From Panorpa germanica (Eukaryota; Arthropoda; Insecta; Mecoptera; Panorpidae), in assembly GCA_963678705.1 (NCBI GenBank), contig OY783204.1, forward strand, positions 15,510,759 to 15,574,758: a stretch of 64,000 nucleotides of DNA, given 5' to 3'. Every line of letters begins with the position of its first letter. Within the stretch, counting starts at the first letter, position 1. Positions 38,882-51,541 of the stretch are shown one piece after another. A model generated the notes under the pieces. The model did no database searches. It saw nothing but the letters and a program-made list of their open reading frames with translations, and was not told the origin of the DNA. The position numbers and the translations under genes are program-made.

Positions 38882-40613
38882 CACTGGCGTTGCTAGGTAT
38901 GGGCGAGTCGTTGCAATGCACCGGGGCCCTCGGACTTTTATAACTTATATTTATATTTTAACGGTTTCACCGTGAAGTAATATTCTTAGTAAATAGTTAT
39001 TCGCGACAATGCTTATAAAACTTTTATAACAAAAACATAAACAATAACAAAAATTCTAAATAAGAATGAATTTTTTTTTATTGAGAGTGTATTTCATACT
39101 CACTTGTGTACAAATTTATTACTAAACATGAGGGAGGGGAGAAGCATGGACCAGGCAAGGGCATAAGTCTATTACGTAATTCTCTCAGGCAGAGGTACGC
39201 ATTTTAGAATTGTTTATGTTGAGGTTAAGCTAAAACAAAAGTAGCTGCAGGATTGTACTTAGAGTCTTAGAGCGCAATATATATATAACAGAAAAGGTAG
39301 ATGTATATTTCCTCTTGTCTACTATTAAAACATCATAATAATTGATCTCGATAAGATAGAAAGAGTGACATAAGTAAAAACATAGTACGGTGCGCTTACC
39401 GATTTTGAAGCAGGGAAGAAATATTTAAAATTACTATTTTCAATAATGTACTAGACACAATAATAGGTCAATTAAAAGCACGTTTTAGTGGTATCAGTGC
39501 AGTTAGTCAAATATTCAATTTTCTAACATCAACATTTTTACTGGATGTAGATGAAACAACTTTATTACAAAAATGTGACCAATTCCAAAGTAAATTCTGA
39601 TATAATAGGCCCCAACTTAGGTACTTCTACCTGAATTATCTAAGGAATGGACTATTCACAAATTCTGTAAAGAAATAATGAGAAAATATGGAGTTCTAGA
39701 ATGCGATCTAACAGAAGTATTTACAGCAATGTTATTGTTTCATACAATCCCTGTCACTTCGACAGAAGCTGAAAGATCATTTAGCAAATTAAAAATAATT
39801 AAAAATTATTTAAGGAATACTATGGGCCAAGCTCAACTCCCTCATTTATCGCTAATAACAGTCGAAAACAAACCTGCATCAAGCTTAGAATTAACCGAAG
39901 TCATTGATACTTTTGCGAAAACTAAGGCTAGAAAAAAATTATACACATCAGTATAATAGGTAGGTCTGAATTTCATATAATAACTAGAAGATATCATTTA
40001 TAGGGATAAATTAGCCTTATCTGTATATAAATTGTTTTTTCACCTCACCATATCTGCACCGAAAGTTTAAATTTCTGCCCCAGCTTGCCGGAATAAAGTG
40101 CAACAGGAATGAGAGTCTTATGAAAAACAAATGAAATAGTTTGACATCTGCACTAACCTTCCCACAAAACAGTGGCAGAAATTTAAAATTTTGGTTATAA
40201 TTTTACGTATTTTACACGCGGGTTGAAATGTCCTACTTTCTTCGCTCGGTGTGTAATATACTATTAATGTTTTATGTACAATAAACTGTTTTGCTTATAC
40301 ATACGTGCATAAATCTTTTGATTTACTTCGTTTTATTGATTATTACCAATATTATAAATCCAAGCATACATTCCTAAACTCTTCACCTAAGCGATCACTA
40401 AAGCTCACACAAGACACACATACACATACATGTAGTAAGTAGTTTTGCTGTGCTATGCAGTGTACGATAAAGAGCTGATGATAAACTAATAGCTTTGTAC
40501 CTTTAAAGTATTTATATATATTTACATCTGACTTGAAAAACCTAAACAGTTTAGTTAGAGGCCCAGATTTTTTTTTGCACCAGGGGGCCCTTGGTTACCT
40601 AGCTACGCCACTG
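38882..40613. mobile_element. hAT transposon with 8 bp target duplication
   Basis: The ends are CACTGGCGTTGCTAGGTA and TACCTAGCTACGCCACTG, the common hAT CAGTGGCGTAGCTAGG type. The 8 bp CATAACAT is repeated exactly at 38874-38881 and 40614-40621. The interior carries a decayed transposase (39400-39956). It is 1732 bp, so most of an autonomous element is deleted. Confidence 0.92.
39400..39956 (+). pseudogene. hAT-family transposase C-terminus (dimerisation domain)
   Basis: 39678-39956 is open and reads FHTIPVTSTEAERSFSKLKI, then KNYLRNTMGQAQLPHLSLIT and VENKP: the hAT dimerisation block of ZMYM/TTF-zinc-finger-type transposases. Upstream in other frames are TIIGQLKARFSGISAVSQIF, LLQKCDQFQSKF and LSKEWTIHKFCKEIMRKYG, interrupted by a stop near 39598 and frameshifts. 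The DDE catalytic part is missing, so it cannot act alone. Confidence 0.85.
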
Positions 40614-41810
40614 CATAACATGCACACATTTCCGCACCACCTGTGAGGTAGTGTTTCGTTTATTTTTGAATATAATTTGTGGTAATGTCAATAATATGCG
40701 ATAAAAATTGACTATTACTGAATCAAGATAACACTATTGTGATGTTATCCTAGAGGTCCTTGAGCAAATGAAAGTAAAATGATCTCATAATTCTTGTATT
40801 ATGTGAATATCTTAACATGTGTTAAGTTTATTGATGCTTTACATAAAATATTTTAACTTGCACTTTAAATAGTTAATTTAAATCACATTGCATAACTGTG
40901 TAATCGTATAATTTGTATTTACTAGTTACACAAACCAATATTTTTACTCATATTAAACATCCGATGGCGTGTATACTATATAGGCAGTTCAGCGTACATA
41001 TTATTGTTTTCTGTGAATTAGAATCGCAATATCTCAGGAATGGTGATTCTTAGGGAAAAAAAGCATAAAAACAATTTTGTAGATAATTTCATGATCTACA
41101 ACTTTCTTCTGAACTATTTTTATGATAAAACTTACCGTTTACCGTAAAAATTGGAAAAACCATTTTTATTGATTTTTGATATTGAATAACTTTTTATGCA
41201 GATGTGCGATCAGTGAAGACTTTTAGTATTTAATTTGTAATAATGTCCCCAAGGTGTATACCAACTTTCAGCTCTACGCGGAATATAGCTAATTTACCAA
41301 TATTTTATTGTTTATTTTGACCGGATTAATAAAACATATTTCTGATTTGTTCTATATATTGGAAAAGTAATGATACCGAAATTTATAACAGTAGCCATGA
41401 ATAGATAATTCCTGTTGTCGGCATATAAAGTATAAGAAAAAGCAGAACATTTTTAAGGGCGATAAAGGTTACGTGCCCAGAAAGCCCGAGAAATTATATA
41501 TTAAAAAAAACAGTAATGATAATAAAATGATAATTATTTTTATTAAAAGTCGTTCAACTTACAGTGTTGGCTCTTCTTACTTCTGAAAAAGTCAGTTTCG
41601 GCTACATTAGTTAATGTAGTTTGAGCCGTAAACCCACTTATGTTAAGAATTTGATAAAATTAAAATATAGTGTTAATCTAGGTGTATTTAATTTGTCAAA
41701 AAAGAACGAAATTTTTCTATCGATTGTAAAGTAAGATACTTATAATTAAAGTGCACATAATTAACATAATAACGTGCAGATAAAGTATTAAAAAAATATA
41801 TAAAGATATA

Positions 41811-42050
41811 GGGGCCTTTTTGTAACTGCTTACCTGACGTCTGCTAACTTCTGACGATTTTTCAAAGCCCTATAATTTACAAATTGGGTTACTTATGCCA
41901 GTTTCAAGGTATGAGATCCATTTTGCTCTTTATTTAAGGTCTTTTGATAGTTTTGTGTAAGCTTAAATAGCTTAGATTAGAAAATATAGGTCTTTGAAAA
42001 ATCGTTAAAAATTAACAGACGTCAGGTAAGCAATTACAATATAGGCGCCA
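41811..42050. mobile_element. MITE with about 60 bp terminal inverted repeats
   Basis: The left arm GGGGCCTTTTTGTAACTGCT continues TACCTGACGTCTG and ACGATTTTTCAAAG. The right arm repeats this inverted (CTTTGAAAAATCGT...CAGACGTCAGGTA...GGCGCC). It is 240 bp and non-coding; it lies 480 bp right of the fold-back element. Confidence 0.88.
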
Positions 42051-42154
42051 TTGTTTCGTGTATATCTGAAAAACCGTTTTAAGGAATGCTTAGGAGAATT
42101 TGGGAATATAAATCATTTTTTTATCGATTTATTGAAAAGATATAAATATTGAAA

Positions 42155-42233
42155 CTTGATATTTATAAAAGCCGTGTAAACTTGATGTATAATAAAAGCC
42201 GTGTAAACTTGATGTATAATAAAAGCCGTGTAT
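42155..42233 (+). repeat. 27 bp minisatellite, three copies
   Basis: The unit is CTTGATGTATAATAAAAGCC plus GTGTAAA. Copies start at 42155, 42181 and 42208; the first is one base shorter. It makes a short SRVNLMYNK repeat in an open frame, which has no other support as a gene. Confidence 0.92.
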
Positions 42234-44562
42234 TGAGAGACACACTGCAACCGCTGGCGAAACTAACGAATCCTCATTTTATGTACGGCAAGTATAAGAG
42301 AGTTCATGAAAAAACATATTTATGGTTTTATAAAGTAAGAATTGTTTATAAATAAACAGGTCTGCCTAACTGGCTCTTAGACTACTAGTGAGATGGCCTT
42401 TATAGTTTACATACACAGCTATTATACTTTATTATAATAAATATATCTATTAGGTATATAACGAATGTTCGATTTCCTACATTCGCGAATGCAAATGCGA
42501 ATTTTCAACTCCAACATTCGTAAAAACGAATGCGGATATCGGCTTTTTAAATATGACGCCAAATCTTGGAATATGGCATCAAAACTTCTATTCCTGAAGT
42601 TTAATATTCCTTTACTTCAATTTAATTACTAAATGCTTTACTTAGTAATATAATATAAATCCTATCATTTGTGTCCTCAGTAAAGATTTCATTTAAAGCA
42701 GTTTCGTGTAATTAAAAATTTGATAACTTACTTAGCTCCATTTTGTGTTTAAAAAGTTGTAAATTTATTTTGGTTATTATATAATTGTTTTTTTATATTG
42801 TAATAACTTCAAGGTAGTTACTAAAATAAAAATATTGTAAACTGAATTAGTTGCACTGTTATTTCATAAATTATTTTAACTTTTCGTTGCCAAATACATT
42901 CGCAAAAAATTCGCATAATCTATTGCGATTATTAAAAAAGACGCGAATATTCACGTTATGATACTTCTATAGGAAATTAGGCAATGGAATTGGTGCATTG
43001 GAACATTCATTTGCGTTAAAAGTATGCGATTTATTAGTTTGTGTGTAAAGTTTCTACGTATCAAGTATAGTCTTCACAAAAAATTAATAAGTATTTTAAA
43101 GTTTTCGTATTGACTGTCGGACCATACTTTTCTCTCCGATGGTCGCGGCCAAACTACCTAAACAAAATATTTTTATATCGTGTTATTTTTTATTGTTTAC
43201 TTAAGCTTAACGTTTGTTGGCATCAATCACTGTTACATTTTGTTATGTAATCTTACATAACAAAAGGGACATCAAACTTATTTAATAACATTAGGTTGAT
43301 AGCTTTAAGTTCTCGTAGTCCAACAAGTCGACACAAGTCGCGAGTCGAGTTTACATAGACTGTACATCTTGTACTACATTGTAGTAAAACAAATGTTGTC
43401 TTAAAATAAATAACCCTCATTGTGTTTAAGGATAATTAAATTAAAATAAACTGTTCACTTATTTTGTGAAATTTATATGAGACATGACCATGTGATGTCG
43501 GGGTTCAATAACCGATATTTACAAATATTATTGAAAGGCTTAAAATAGTCGTAGTACGCTGGCAATTACTAATTCCAGTACGGAGCCCAGACCCAACACC
43601 GCACACCCCAGCCCGGTCTGCGAACTTTATTTTTTCTTTAACTATTTCTGGATATTTTTAATTACGTTGACATTTGAAATTAAAATATGACATGGCGGAA
43701 CCAATATTACATTTTCTTAATTATACTCTCGTTTACTATTCTAACCTATAGCGAAGTCAAATGGCAGCTTTATTTGGAAGTAGTTCAATTCCACTGCAAT
43801 TACGATGTTTTTTTTTAATGTCGGTAATTTAAAATATTCAACTACTCTTATTAAGAATGAAAATTGCCAATTTTGTAGAAAAAAAAATTCCGAAACTTTA
43901 ACGTTGTCAAATTTTTCATTGAATTTTTGAAAACCTGTAAATTTAGAGAAACTGAACATTTTTTTTATATATTTAATTAAATGAACAAAATAATTAGACA
44001 CATTTTGCTTTATAACTTTTAAGACGTAACCAATGTATTGAAAAATAATTCAGATTTAATAGAATTATTTTGTAAAATTTTAATAATTTTAATATTTAAA
44101 CATAAATTCAAAATGATACATGTTAAGAATAATTAATATACCCGCAGTCAGACGGAAAAAATATTTCATCATCTCCTAATAACCTGCCCAAAATATCAAA
44201 CTCAACGAAGAAAACACAGCATCAGTGGTGAACTAAACAACATGGTTTCAGACAATCCAGAAGACAATTCAAAAAGTGATCGAGTTCCTAACTGATATAA
44301 ACATAATAAACCAAATTTAACTAAAATAACTTCAGGCGAATATGACCTTGACATAGAAATCGCCCCACATTTTAAAATAAACAAAAAAATTAAAAAATAT
44401 ACCCAGTTCTTAATTTTAATAAGCACTTATATTTGCATTAAATTTAAGATTATTTTTAAAAAATTACCATTATTATATCACAAAACATCCGTTTCAACAT
44501 AGATCGGTGTTGGGTTCGTAAGTTAAAAATGCAATTTTTATAAGTCAAAGGAATTACAACTA

Positions 44563-45075
44563 CCTTACAGAGAAATAACTTAAATGAACTGACAGACGAA
44601 ACCTTTATTAAAGAATTTTCTGCTATTTACAAAGAAAAATTATCAGCATTTCAAATAAAGCACGATATTGTTGAACAGTATCCTGCTCAAAATCACTCTC
44701 AAACATGGAAGAACATACATCACAAATTTTTGAATTCTAAATGAAGATTTTATCTATACAGCTTTATCAACGAAGTATACGCCACAGGAGGGAAAAGAAA
44801 AGACATAATATAGTGGAATGCAAGTTATGTGAGAAATACTCAAATATGGACACTCTCGAACACCGTGTGGTACGTTAATTTTGGAAAAGACAATTAATAA
44901 TTTGCGCCTGAGGGTCATCACTACCGAGGTAAACCTAGAAATGGTACCTGGAAACAGATGTGTCCCCGTGCACTTTGCTAAAATATGCAATTCACATATG
45001 CAGTCTTATATAAGGCACTTCATGGAGAAGATAAATTTGACATCTTTATAAGATCCGAGCAACATAAAATGTTTG
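44563..45075 (+). pseudogene. LINE fragment (zinc-knuckle end of the ORF)
   Basis: It reads LNELTDETFIKEFSAIYKEK, QTWKNIHHKFLNSK, RFYLYSFINEVYATGG, then, after frame changes, VECKLCEKYSNMDTLEHRVV and TINNLRLRVITTEVNLEMV. The C..C......D.LEHR motif followed by a W/L-rich tail is the end of a non-LTR ORF2. It is a different family from 29165 and 32240. Confidence 0.6.
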
Positions 45076-45396
45076 CCAATTAAAATATATAACGCTTGAG
45101 TTTAAGAAATCAATTAGGTTTTAAATGACGTCATCCACTGGACACATAGATGAACGCATATGAAGAGTCTCTTCACAGCGTCACTAGAAAGAAAGGAATG
45201 ACTGGCTTATTCGGTATCAATTGAATCTCGATTTATATGTTGTTGTTTACTTCATAGACTGTAGCCATAATTCAAATTTATTACATATTATTATAGCGTT
45301 CAATTTTTAAAGTGTAAGAAATGTATCCATTGAAAAAACTTTGAAATGTAGTAGTTTAATAAAAGTAAAAAAAACTTGATGTTTCTTAGACTAATG

Positions 45397-45834
45397 GTGC
45401 GTTCCTCTAAGCGTTCACAACGTCCAAAAAATTCGAAAACGTCTCTAATGACGTCATTAAATTCGCTCACGCCAAGCTCACAATGAACCATCTCAAGAGT
45501 TGGGTCACAGTGATCGTTGTTGAGCATTACGGCGCAATGTTTAAACATAACGCAAAACTTAAATATGACGATGACAGAAAAAATTACTTTATATGATTCG
45601 GAAAGAGATATTTTATTGGATTTTATTTTATTATATAATTATGTTAAATAATATTAATAAAATTAATTTTATTTCATATTTGGCTGCCATTTATACATTT
45701 TTTCTCATACCATAACCTAACTTAATAAATAAACAATGTTTATTATCATTTAGAATATATTTCTTTTATGAAAAATTTATTTTGTTTGTAACTTTCACAA
45801 GAAAGTGGAACGGGAACTCTTAGTGGAACGCACT
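45397..45834. mobile_element. Putative MITE with GTGCGTTCC ends
   Basis: GTGCGTTCCTCTAAGCGTTC at the left is matched inverted by GAACTCTTAGTGGAACGCAC at the right. It is about 438 bp. An 82-codon minus-strand frame inside has no recognised family. It abuts the family G copy 46 bp away. Confidence 0.65.
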
Positions 45835-45879
45835 CTAAATTTGTTGAACTTTTCTGAGTACCTGATATCTGAGACTGAA

Positions 45880-46181
45880 GCCTCATTCCCAAAATTGAAT
45901 GTGTAATAATTAAAATTGCAATTTTTAATAACAATTACTAATAGAAACTGTTCATATTTCTTTATTTTTAAGAAACGAACATTAAGCTTCTTTTAAAAAT
46001 AAATCTTACTGCATTTTGCCAGATTGTCATATTTTGGAGGTTATAATATAATATAGAAACATTGGACGTTATAAGGTTCTAAAAAAACAAAGAAAACGGA
46101 ATGATTGCGGATATTCACATATGCTATACAATTTAAATACAACATTAAAAATAAAATTAAAACAATGAGTGGGAATTATAC
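45880..46181. mobile_element. Family G MITE, copy 2
   Basis: It starts GCCTCATTCCCAAAATTGAA and ends CAATGAGTGGGAATTATAC, followed by TTAA. It shares about 250 interior bases with the right half of 35850-36357. It lacks the left 150 bases of that copy. Confidence 0.78.
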
Positions 46182-47607
46182 TTAAGGCTTGAAAAAATTA
46201 AATAACTAAAATATTCTCTTCTTTTGTTTCTCAAATGTAAAGAATTAATCTGACTGTTATTACTTAATTTTTTACTTTTTATATGTATCACTTGCAATGG
46301 GGTGATGAGGGAGGGAGGGTACACAAATTGAGACAATTTGAGTGCGAAGGAGCAGAAGCTTTGTAACTTCACATGCCTATATACTGCGAATCTCCATAAG
46401 TGTTAAAAAAAGGTAATTTCCCAAACTTGACAAATAATATTGAAATCTTTACATCCGGCAATTAAATTCTTTTTGACAAAAATAACAGAACAATTTTCAA
46501 AATGTGACAAGAACGGTGAAGGCTCAGAATAGCATTAGTGTGACGAAATTTATGGATGGCCCCTTAAGAAGTTTTATAATTATGTTAACACAGAAAGGAG
46601 GATTTATTTTAAAAGAAGCTGTAAAATAGGTCAGGAACCGCTGCGATTGCTGATATGTGAATTATTGTTGTTGATAATATCATTTATGTAAAAGGTATCT
46701 TTTGTTATGTTAGATAAACCTTAAATACACGTGTTGAGCATAATACTCATTTAATTTGTTAATTAGAATCACCGTGGGTTTTGTTCAAGTTGTTGTAATT
46801 GTGAGAGTTCTAATGACACCACCTAACAACAGGGGATTCCGATGAATTTAAATCAAATCTGTTCTATACACCATGGACGCCTCACCGACAACGACATCGA
46901 ACGAAATGGTAGTACGGGGGAAAGTAATTACTAAAGGAAACAAGGGAAGGCAGCAGGCAGTAAGTAACGCAGGAACATGAGATATTTATAGTTGTCTGCT
47001 TTAGTAAATTTCACGAACTCTTGGATCTATTTTTATGAACGCAGACAGGAGACGTGGGCAGGATGGCAGGATGGCAGGACACAACTCAACTCATTTAAGC
47101 TGTGTATAGTTTTTTCTTACTATATCTTTTTTTGTTTCTTCAAAAAGTCACTTAACTAATTCTATTTTAAAACTTAGGATATTTATTTTTTGCACGATTT
47201 TAAAATAAGCGTGAAGTATTAGGTGCTGCTAGAATCAGTGGAAGATGCGTTTTACGTAAAAATGATTTTAAAGCGACAAATAAAAAAAAGCATTTGTAGC
47301 TAAACATATAAAATATATGCAAGACCCATTCACAAAACTTCAACTTCGTAATTTACATAAGATCACCGACCTTTATAGAAAGTGTTTTATAGAAGTTACT
47401 TAATTCAGTGAAACATACAACTGTGAAATGTAATAATAAAAAGTGATATTACGAAATGCTGGATTTACATGAGCAGTTTTCTGCGCCGTAAAACCGGCGC
47501 CAGTTGTAAATCATTCGAAGAAAAGTTGCGGCCAAATTGATAAGTCGTTTACACCTGTATTTTCGTACTATTACTTAAAGTACGTATTACTTAAAGTATA
47601 CAATTAA

Positions 47608-47882
47608 ATAAATTTATGTGACCATTTATTCAAATTAACAATTATCATTTTTGTACAAAAAATTGTCTAAAATAGATATTTAAAAGCACCATATGATGAA
47701 AACTTCATGTCTCTGGTAAAACTCGACGTCAAAAAATAGCGCAGAACCTATTTTATGCCAAACCAACCAAGTCTGGCTGTTATTTCAAATATTCGTTACT
47801 GCGCATTGCTGGTTTTTTCATACTGGTTTTTCAATGTGCAAACTGATAGTGTATATGCAGTAAAAAAAATTCTATTAACTTA
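47608..47882 (+). repeat. Family E dispersed repeat, copy 2
   Basis: It matches 16825-17097 in the same orientation (CAACCAAGTCTGGCTGTTAT, ATTCGTTACTGCGC, TCAATGTGCAAACTG). The open frame of copy 1 is broken here. Confidence 0.7.
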
Positions 47883-48229
47883 CAAACTAGAAAATACACT
47901 AAGAAGCAGATCAGTTTGTTTTATGGCATTTGTGAAAGTGCAAAATGTATACTCAAAGCATTTAAGTTCCCCCCTTAAATAATGGGATCTCGGAATAAAA
48001 TGTAATAAGCTAAAAGAAATTATAAATCTTTATCTTGATATTTTATAAGTTCTTATGGCTTGTACAAACTGGTGCGACATAAACATGCGACATAAAACAT
48101 TTGTTGTAATAAGTTTTACAATACTTCTACACTAGTACGACATACAATTTAATACGTCGGAACCTTTGATATTTCGAACGACTTCCTTAAATCAATTATT
48201 TAACAATAGATCCTTCTTGACGAAGCTAG

Positions 48230-48432
48230 GGGTTAAATTCTTAAGTTTAGTAGGGGTTTAAATTTGTTTGTTTTGTTTGTATTTTTATTGTTTTATGTTT
48301 ATAGTTGTATGTTTTATTTGGAAGGAGTGAGAATGGGTCGACAGTATTTAATTAAGCACAATAATATGTAATTTAATGATTTAAGGCAGAAGAATGTAGT
48401 GCCTAAGAGCAAAAACATTAGAATAAAATAAT
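48230..48432 (+). mobile_element. LINE 3' UTR tail
   Basis: It ends AGGCAGAAGAATGTAGTGCC, TAAGAGCAAAAACATTAG and AATAAAATAA, the same tail as 6440-6482. No coding part is preserved. Confidence 0.55.
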
Positions 48433-49514
48433 AAGTAAAATGTCATAGTAATTCATATACACAAATCGTTAATTTCAGAGGTCAAAGGTCACAAAATTCG
48501 TTTTTTGTAGATATCTTGTTTCCTATGCTATTTACAGTTATTAGAAAAGTTGTTTTTAGTAAAGTTGATAGTAGTTGATTAGTAAATTCTCTACAAATTT
48601 GATTGTAATCGTTTTTTGTATGATCAAACCTTCCCGAGATATAGCGCGATCCGTGTATAGGATAATGATAATATAACACAGTTTTTATTAGTAGAGAGAC
48701 AGTACAAGTTCACACTACAATTTCTGATAGAAAAGTGAAATTTGGTACAATGAAAGAGTTTAATGAACAGATAATTTTTAGATGTGGAGCCACTTAAACT
48801 TTCTTCTTTCTTGTTTTATGAAGGATTAAAAATATCTAACGAACCGCTAAACATATTTTAATTATTTTAACGGTAAATGAAAGCTGATTAAGTTACGCAA
48901 AATTTATGAACAACAACATTTTTTCAAACAAACTAATTTTTATAACTTAAAAGCGATTTTATTAAAGAAAAGAACATTTGTTTACAAATTTTCTTTCAAA
49001 TAGCTTCAGCATTTATCGAAATGTTGCTGTATAAATAAAGATAGCTGATTTTATTTATTAAAATAATTTTATATGTGTCCCTATTTATTAATGACGAAAT
49101 AATATTACCTTACATCTAACCTCCAAAATAAAACCAGTACTTGTATATAAACTAAAGTAGAGCCCCGTTGAAATAAATAGAAACCCATAAATTTTAAATT
49201 ATATTTGGCCCGTATTTGAATCCAACCGTCATCAGTTTGCATTCGACGCCGACGGTGTGTAACATGTAGAGGTGAGGTATAAATGGGACAGACAAATCTC
49301 ATTAAGATGTTGAATGTGTCAACTCGTATTAGAACTTGACCCACTTTTCAAATTTATCATTACAAGAGTGTCTGTCATATGCATTTTGTTTATTACAAAA
49401 TAAACGCAAAGCACTTCGCTGTTTAAATTCACTTAAATATATTTTATAGAGCAGTACGTTTCCAATGATAACTTGTCAAATCGTAAAGTTATTTCAAAAT
49501 AAGTTACCGGTCGG

Positions 49515-49790
49515 ACTAAGTAGAAGGATGGAAGTAGTAATGTATAGACTCATGATAGGTCATACAAATCTTACTCATACCTACTTATGAGAACTAAGAT
49601 AATCTCAACCAATATGTGAACAATGTAACAGTCCACAAACGGTAGAGCATATTATTCTTAGACGCTACAAGTACTCGTTGTACCGACACGTTGTAATATG
49701 CCTGAGGAATATAGGCAGGTACTTGAAAGCAGAGAAAGTCTGTAAAACTTTATTGACTTTATCAATAAAATTAAGTTAATTTCTTTATTT
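49515..49790 (+). pseudogene. LINE ORF2 C-terminal fragment
   Basis: It reads RRMEVVMYRLMIGHTNLTHT, then ICEQCNSPQTVEHIILR...Y, the GHT.LTH and C..C....TVEHI block that follows RNase H in jockey/I LINEs, and ends KTLLTLSIKL. Stops interrupt it. It is a relative of 1932-2036. Confidence 0.75.
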
Positions 49791-49869
49791 TGACTACCCA
49801 TACTCGTATCTATAAGTTGTAAATTATGTTTTGTAAATGTTTATCTTATATTATAATGTTCCAACTGTA

Positions 49870-50533
49870 TGTTTATATTCTTATATTCTTATATGTTTGG
49901 CACTGAATTTTGTATGGTAGCTCGAAAACGGCTCCATCAATGTTTTTGAAAATTTCTGGAAAAACTGGAAAAAAGTTGGGCTCTTTTTTGCTGTATAACT
50001 TTTTATTCGTAAAAGATAGAACATTGAAATTTTGCATGTATATTAAGGTAGTTCAATGCTGACATTTTTTAAAAATTTGAAATTTAAAAATTGAAAAAGG
50101 GCGGGGCGGGTTGAAGAAATTCGGGGGCCCGGTAGGGAACTTTGGAGAAAGTTCATATTCTGGATTCTAGAATAATTAGGTGTGTTATTAATAAAAGAAA
50201 ATTTAAAATTTCAAAATTTTATTTGGGGGCACGGGGGCGGTATTTGCCGAGAATAAAAATTGTGCTAGAAAGTTGAAATTTTGTAAATAGGCTAACCTTG
50301 GCTAAAAATATATTTTTTTAGTCAATTTATTATTGAGCGAGTTTATTATTTCAATTTAAAAATAGAGTTAAATATGAAATGTAATTACGAATTATTTTAT
50401 TGGTTTCGAATCGTACACGCCGAAAAGACGTCGCTTTGCGACGGGGGTAAACGTTACTGGAATTTAAACTTTTACATGAAGTTCAAGCCACACACAAAAG
50501 ACAGACGTCGCTTGCGACGGGGGTAAAAGCTAG
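49870..50533 (+). mobile_element. Non-autonomous Helitron-like element
   Basis: The 3' end is textbook: a perfect stem-loop CGTCGC-TT-GCGACG (50506-50519), a 10 bp spacer, CTAG at 50530-50533, then host T. A second, similar hairpin (GTCGCTTTGCGACGGGGGTA) lies at 50430-50450 without CTAG. The left end is not defined; the inverted relative at 22600-23280 shares sequence from about 49870. No Rep/helicase coding is present. Confidence 0.7.
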
Positions 50534-51419
50534 TAAATGTATATATTGCTTTAAGTGCTCATAACTGTTAGAAGTTGATGCACTCAAATATTTCTTTTTA
50601 TTGTCCTAAAGTTTGGTTAATTTTAGTTGGACGTATGTTATTGTTGTTCGTTCCAATTAACTCATTTTGGAACTTTGTCGTACTATTTATTTTATATTTA
50701 AGGTTTTTTCTCCATTTTATAAGTTCCTTAATAATTTTTGTAATTAATAAGGTTGTAACCGTATAGTATCGACGCCTATCGCTATATAGTACTGTTTTCT
50801 CATGAATCATGAATTTCTTCTTGGATTGATCCCCTGGACTGTAGGCAACTACAGTTTTAGCATCTAACAACAGTTTGGTTGTTTATGAAATATATGTAAA
50901 GATCTTCCAGACTATTAATCATCGCTATTAAGAACGACGCCGTAAACATCAACGACGTTTTACGCCTATACATTAGACTAAGACTTTACATCTGTAAGTG
51001 CAATATTCTATAGAGTGAATTCTGCTTACTTTTTCCAATAGTTTCTTTTTATGGCTCATAGCAATTTCAATTATTCTCAATGACTGTGTTCTTAGACTTA
51101 ACATCAAACTTTCTTAACTCATTTAATTATTTTGAGACTGTGAAAACCACACATTTCTGAAGAGATCTGGAGATATTCTCGATCAGAACAATCTTAGAAC
51201 ATTTTTCACCTACAATTTTTTTCTTATTTTACTACCTAGCTTACTACAAGCTAATTAAATCGTTACGTTTTCTATCAATAGAATAGAACTGAAATTCTTA
51301 AAAATGAATATGTAGTTATGTACGAGTATATGTTATGTTATGTATAGTTATGTGCGTATATGTATATTTTTGATTTCATGAATTTATAAGAAAATAAAAG
51401 TAATTATTTTTACACTTAC

Positions 51420-51541
51420 TTTGCTGCAGCATTACCAGAGTCTGTAGTGCTCACAACTTCCACAAGGTCTCCTAGTCGAAGCGTTAAACCATCTTCTGTA
51501 TCAGCGATATAGTCTTTGGATGCCACCAGGATATCATCCAC
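51420..51541 (-). CDS. Unc-89: Unc-89/obscurin exon 2: first half of SH3 domain
   Basis: This 122 nt exon lies between acceptor TTGTTGTAG and donor GTAAGTG. It encodes 40 residues beginning VDDILVASKDYIAD, then LTLRLGDLVEVVST, which is the RT-loop and diverging-turn half of an SH3 domain. It starts in phase 0 after PPPSQ of the big exon and ends with two bases of a Lys codon. The usual ALYDY motif reads ASKDY. The SH3 followed directly by RhoGEF is the hallmark N-terminal order of UNC-89/obscurin in invertebrates. It is 3.8 kb downstream of the big exon and 36.5 kb upstream of the exon that completes the domain. Confidence 0.88.

Larger units (their letters stand above)
38546..41334. mobile_element. 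Fold-back element with about 300 bp terminal inverted repeats
   Basis: The left arm (38546-38870) begins CCGGACAAAATAAACATTTG and contains TTGTAGATCATGAAATTATC and TCACCATTCCTGAGATATTG. The right arm (41020-41334) is its reverse complement, ending TGTTTATTTTGACCGG. A hAT transposon (38882-40613) is inserted next to the inner edge of the left arm; without it the element would be about 1.05 kb. No coding sequence of its own is visible. Confidence 0.88.
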
